Source: UBA11512 sp964623895
Lineage (GTDB): Bacteria > Bacillota > Clostridia > Oscillospirales > CAG-272
Length of the DNA: 32,429 bases
Assembly (NCBI GenBank): GCA_964623895.1
Contig: CAZUWA010000016.1
Location: 1-32,429, forward strand
Direction of reading: 5' to 3'
The notes beneath the pieces are model-generated. The model made no database searches and was not told the origin of the DNA. It was given only the letters and a program-made list of their open reading frames with translations. A program made the position numbers and the translations under genes. This document shows, in pieces, positions 32,360 to 32,429 of this stretch (position 1 is its first letter; every line of letters starts with the position of its first letter).

Positions 32360-32429
32360 GCCGGTGTGGCGGAATAGGCAGACGCCCGGGACTTAAAATC
32401 CCGTGAGACTGAAATCTCGTACCGGTTCG
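32360..32429 (+). tRNA. tRNA-Leu (anticodon UAA), 3' end beyond window
   Basis: Acceptor 5' strand GCCGGTG, D arm with GGC loop, anticodon arm CGGGA-CTTAAAA-TCCCG giving anticodon TAA, a long class II variable arm (GTGAGACTGAAATCTCGT) and the start of the T arm (CCGGTTCG). The long variable arm and the anticodon both fit tRNA-Leu. The 3' acceptor strand lies outside the window. Confidence 0.93.

Noticed and set aside
1..32429. CRISPR array, rRNA genes, prophage or restriction-modification system
   Set aside because: No regularly spaced direct repeats, rRNA sequence, phage structural genes or methylase/nuclease pairs were seen; the content is mainly core metabolism and translation.

Overview
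The window (about 32.4 kb) looks like a chromosomal segment of a member of the Bacillota, class Clostridia, probably an uncultured gut-type lineage. The signs are sigma-A-type promoters with TTGACA/TATAAT and 17-bp spacers, strong GGAGG ribosome sites, PrpC/PrkC-PASTA signalling, DUF5685 + J-domain and DUF4358 + SGNH gene pairs, a PyrR attenuator and a DacF-type carboxypeptidase. Genus cannot be decided from this sequence. Most of the window is conserved core gene content; only the left edge (insertion-sequence remnant) and about 24.25-24.62 kb (surface-protein remnant) are clearly decayed accessory DNA.

Layout. 1-430: truncated IS transposase. 0.53-1.69 kb: nagA with its own promoter. 1.73-6.06 kb (minus): five tightly packed genes read leftwards from one promoter: DUF5685 protein, J-domain protein with a Cys-rich tail, membrane protein, YgjP-type HEXXH peptidase, and a lipoprotein with Ig-like repeats and a barnase-like ribonuclease domain. 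6.2-13.0 kb (plus): a promoter, a leader with a tRNA-like cloverleaf, then rlmN-prpC-prkC-lepA-hemW. 13.2-14.5 kb (minus): SGNH-like + DUF4358 pair. 14.7-20.1 kb (plus): nagB, a TspO-like protein, dacF, pgi, a small P-loop protein and a Cys-rich conserved clostridial protein. 20.1-24.2 kb (minus): MBL-fold hydrolase-gltX-glnS. 24.7-27.0 kb (minus): topB. 27.1-29.8 kb (minus): purB-purA. 30.0-32.1 kb (plus): pyrR-uraA behind a PyrR-type attenuator. 32.36 kb to the end: tRNA-Leu(UAA), cut by the window edge.

How the genes work together. NagA and NagB turn N-acetylglucosamine-6-P into fructose-6-P, which Pgi interconverts with glucose-6-P. nagA and nagB lie 14 kb apart but share a 33-bp promoter/operator block (26/33 identical), so they are probably co-regulated. 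PurB and PurA act in AMP synthesis. PyrR and UraA control and supply uracil. PrpC and PrkC are an antagonistic phosphatase/kinase pair that senses the cell wall. RlmN, LepA, GltX, GlnS and tRNA-Leu serve translation.

Items most worth a second look: (1) a 68-nt four-helix tRNA-like element with a miniature anticodon hairpin and a TGC T-loop in the leader of rlmN, whose product itself modifies tRNA; (2) a membrane-anchored, Ig-repeat-bearing barnase homologue that keeps equivalents of Glu73, Arg83, Arg87 and His102 but has no visible barstar gene nearby; (3) the compact operon in which it sits. All functional statements rest on motifs read by eye; no database search was run.
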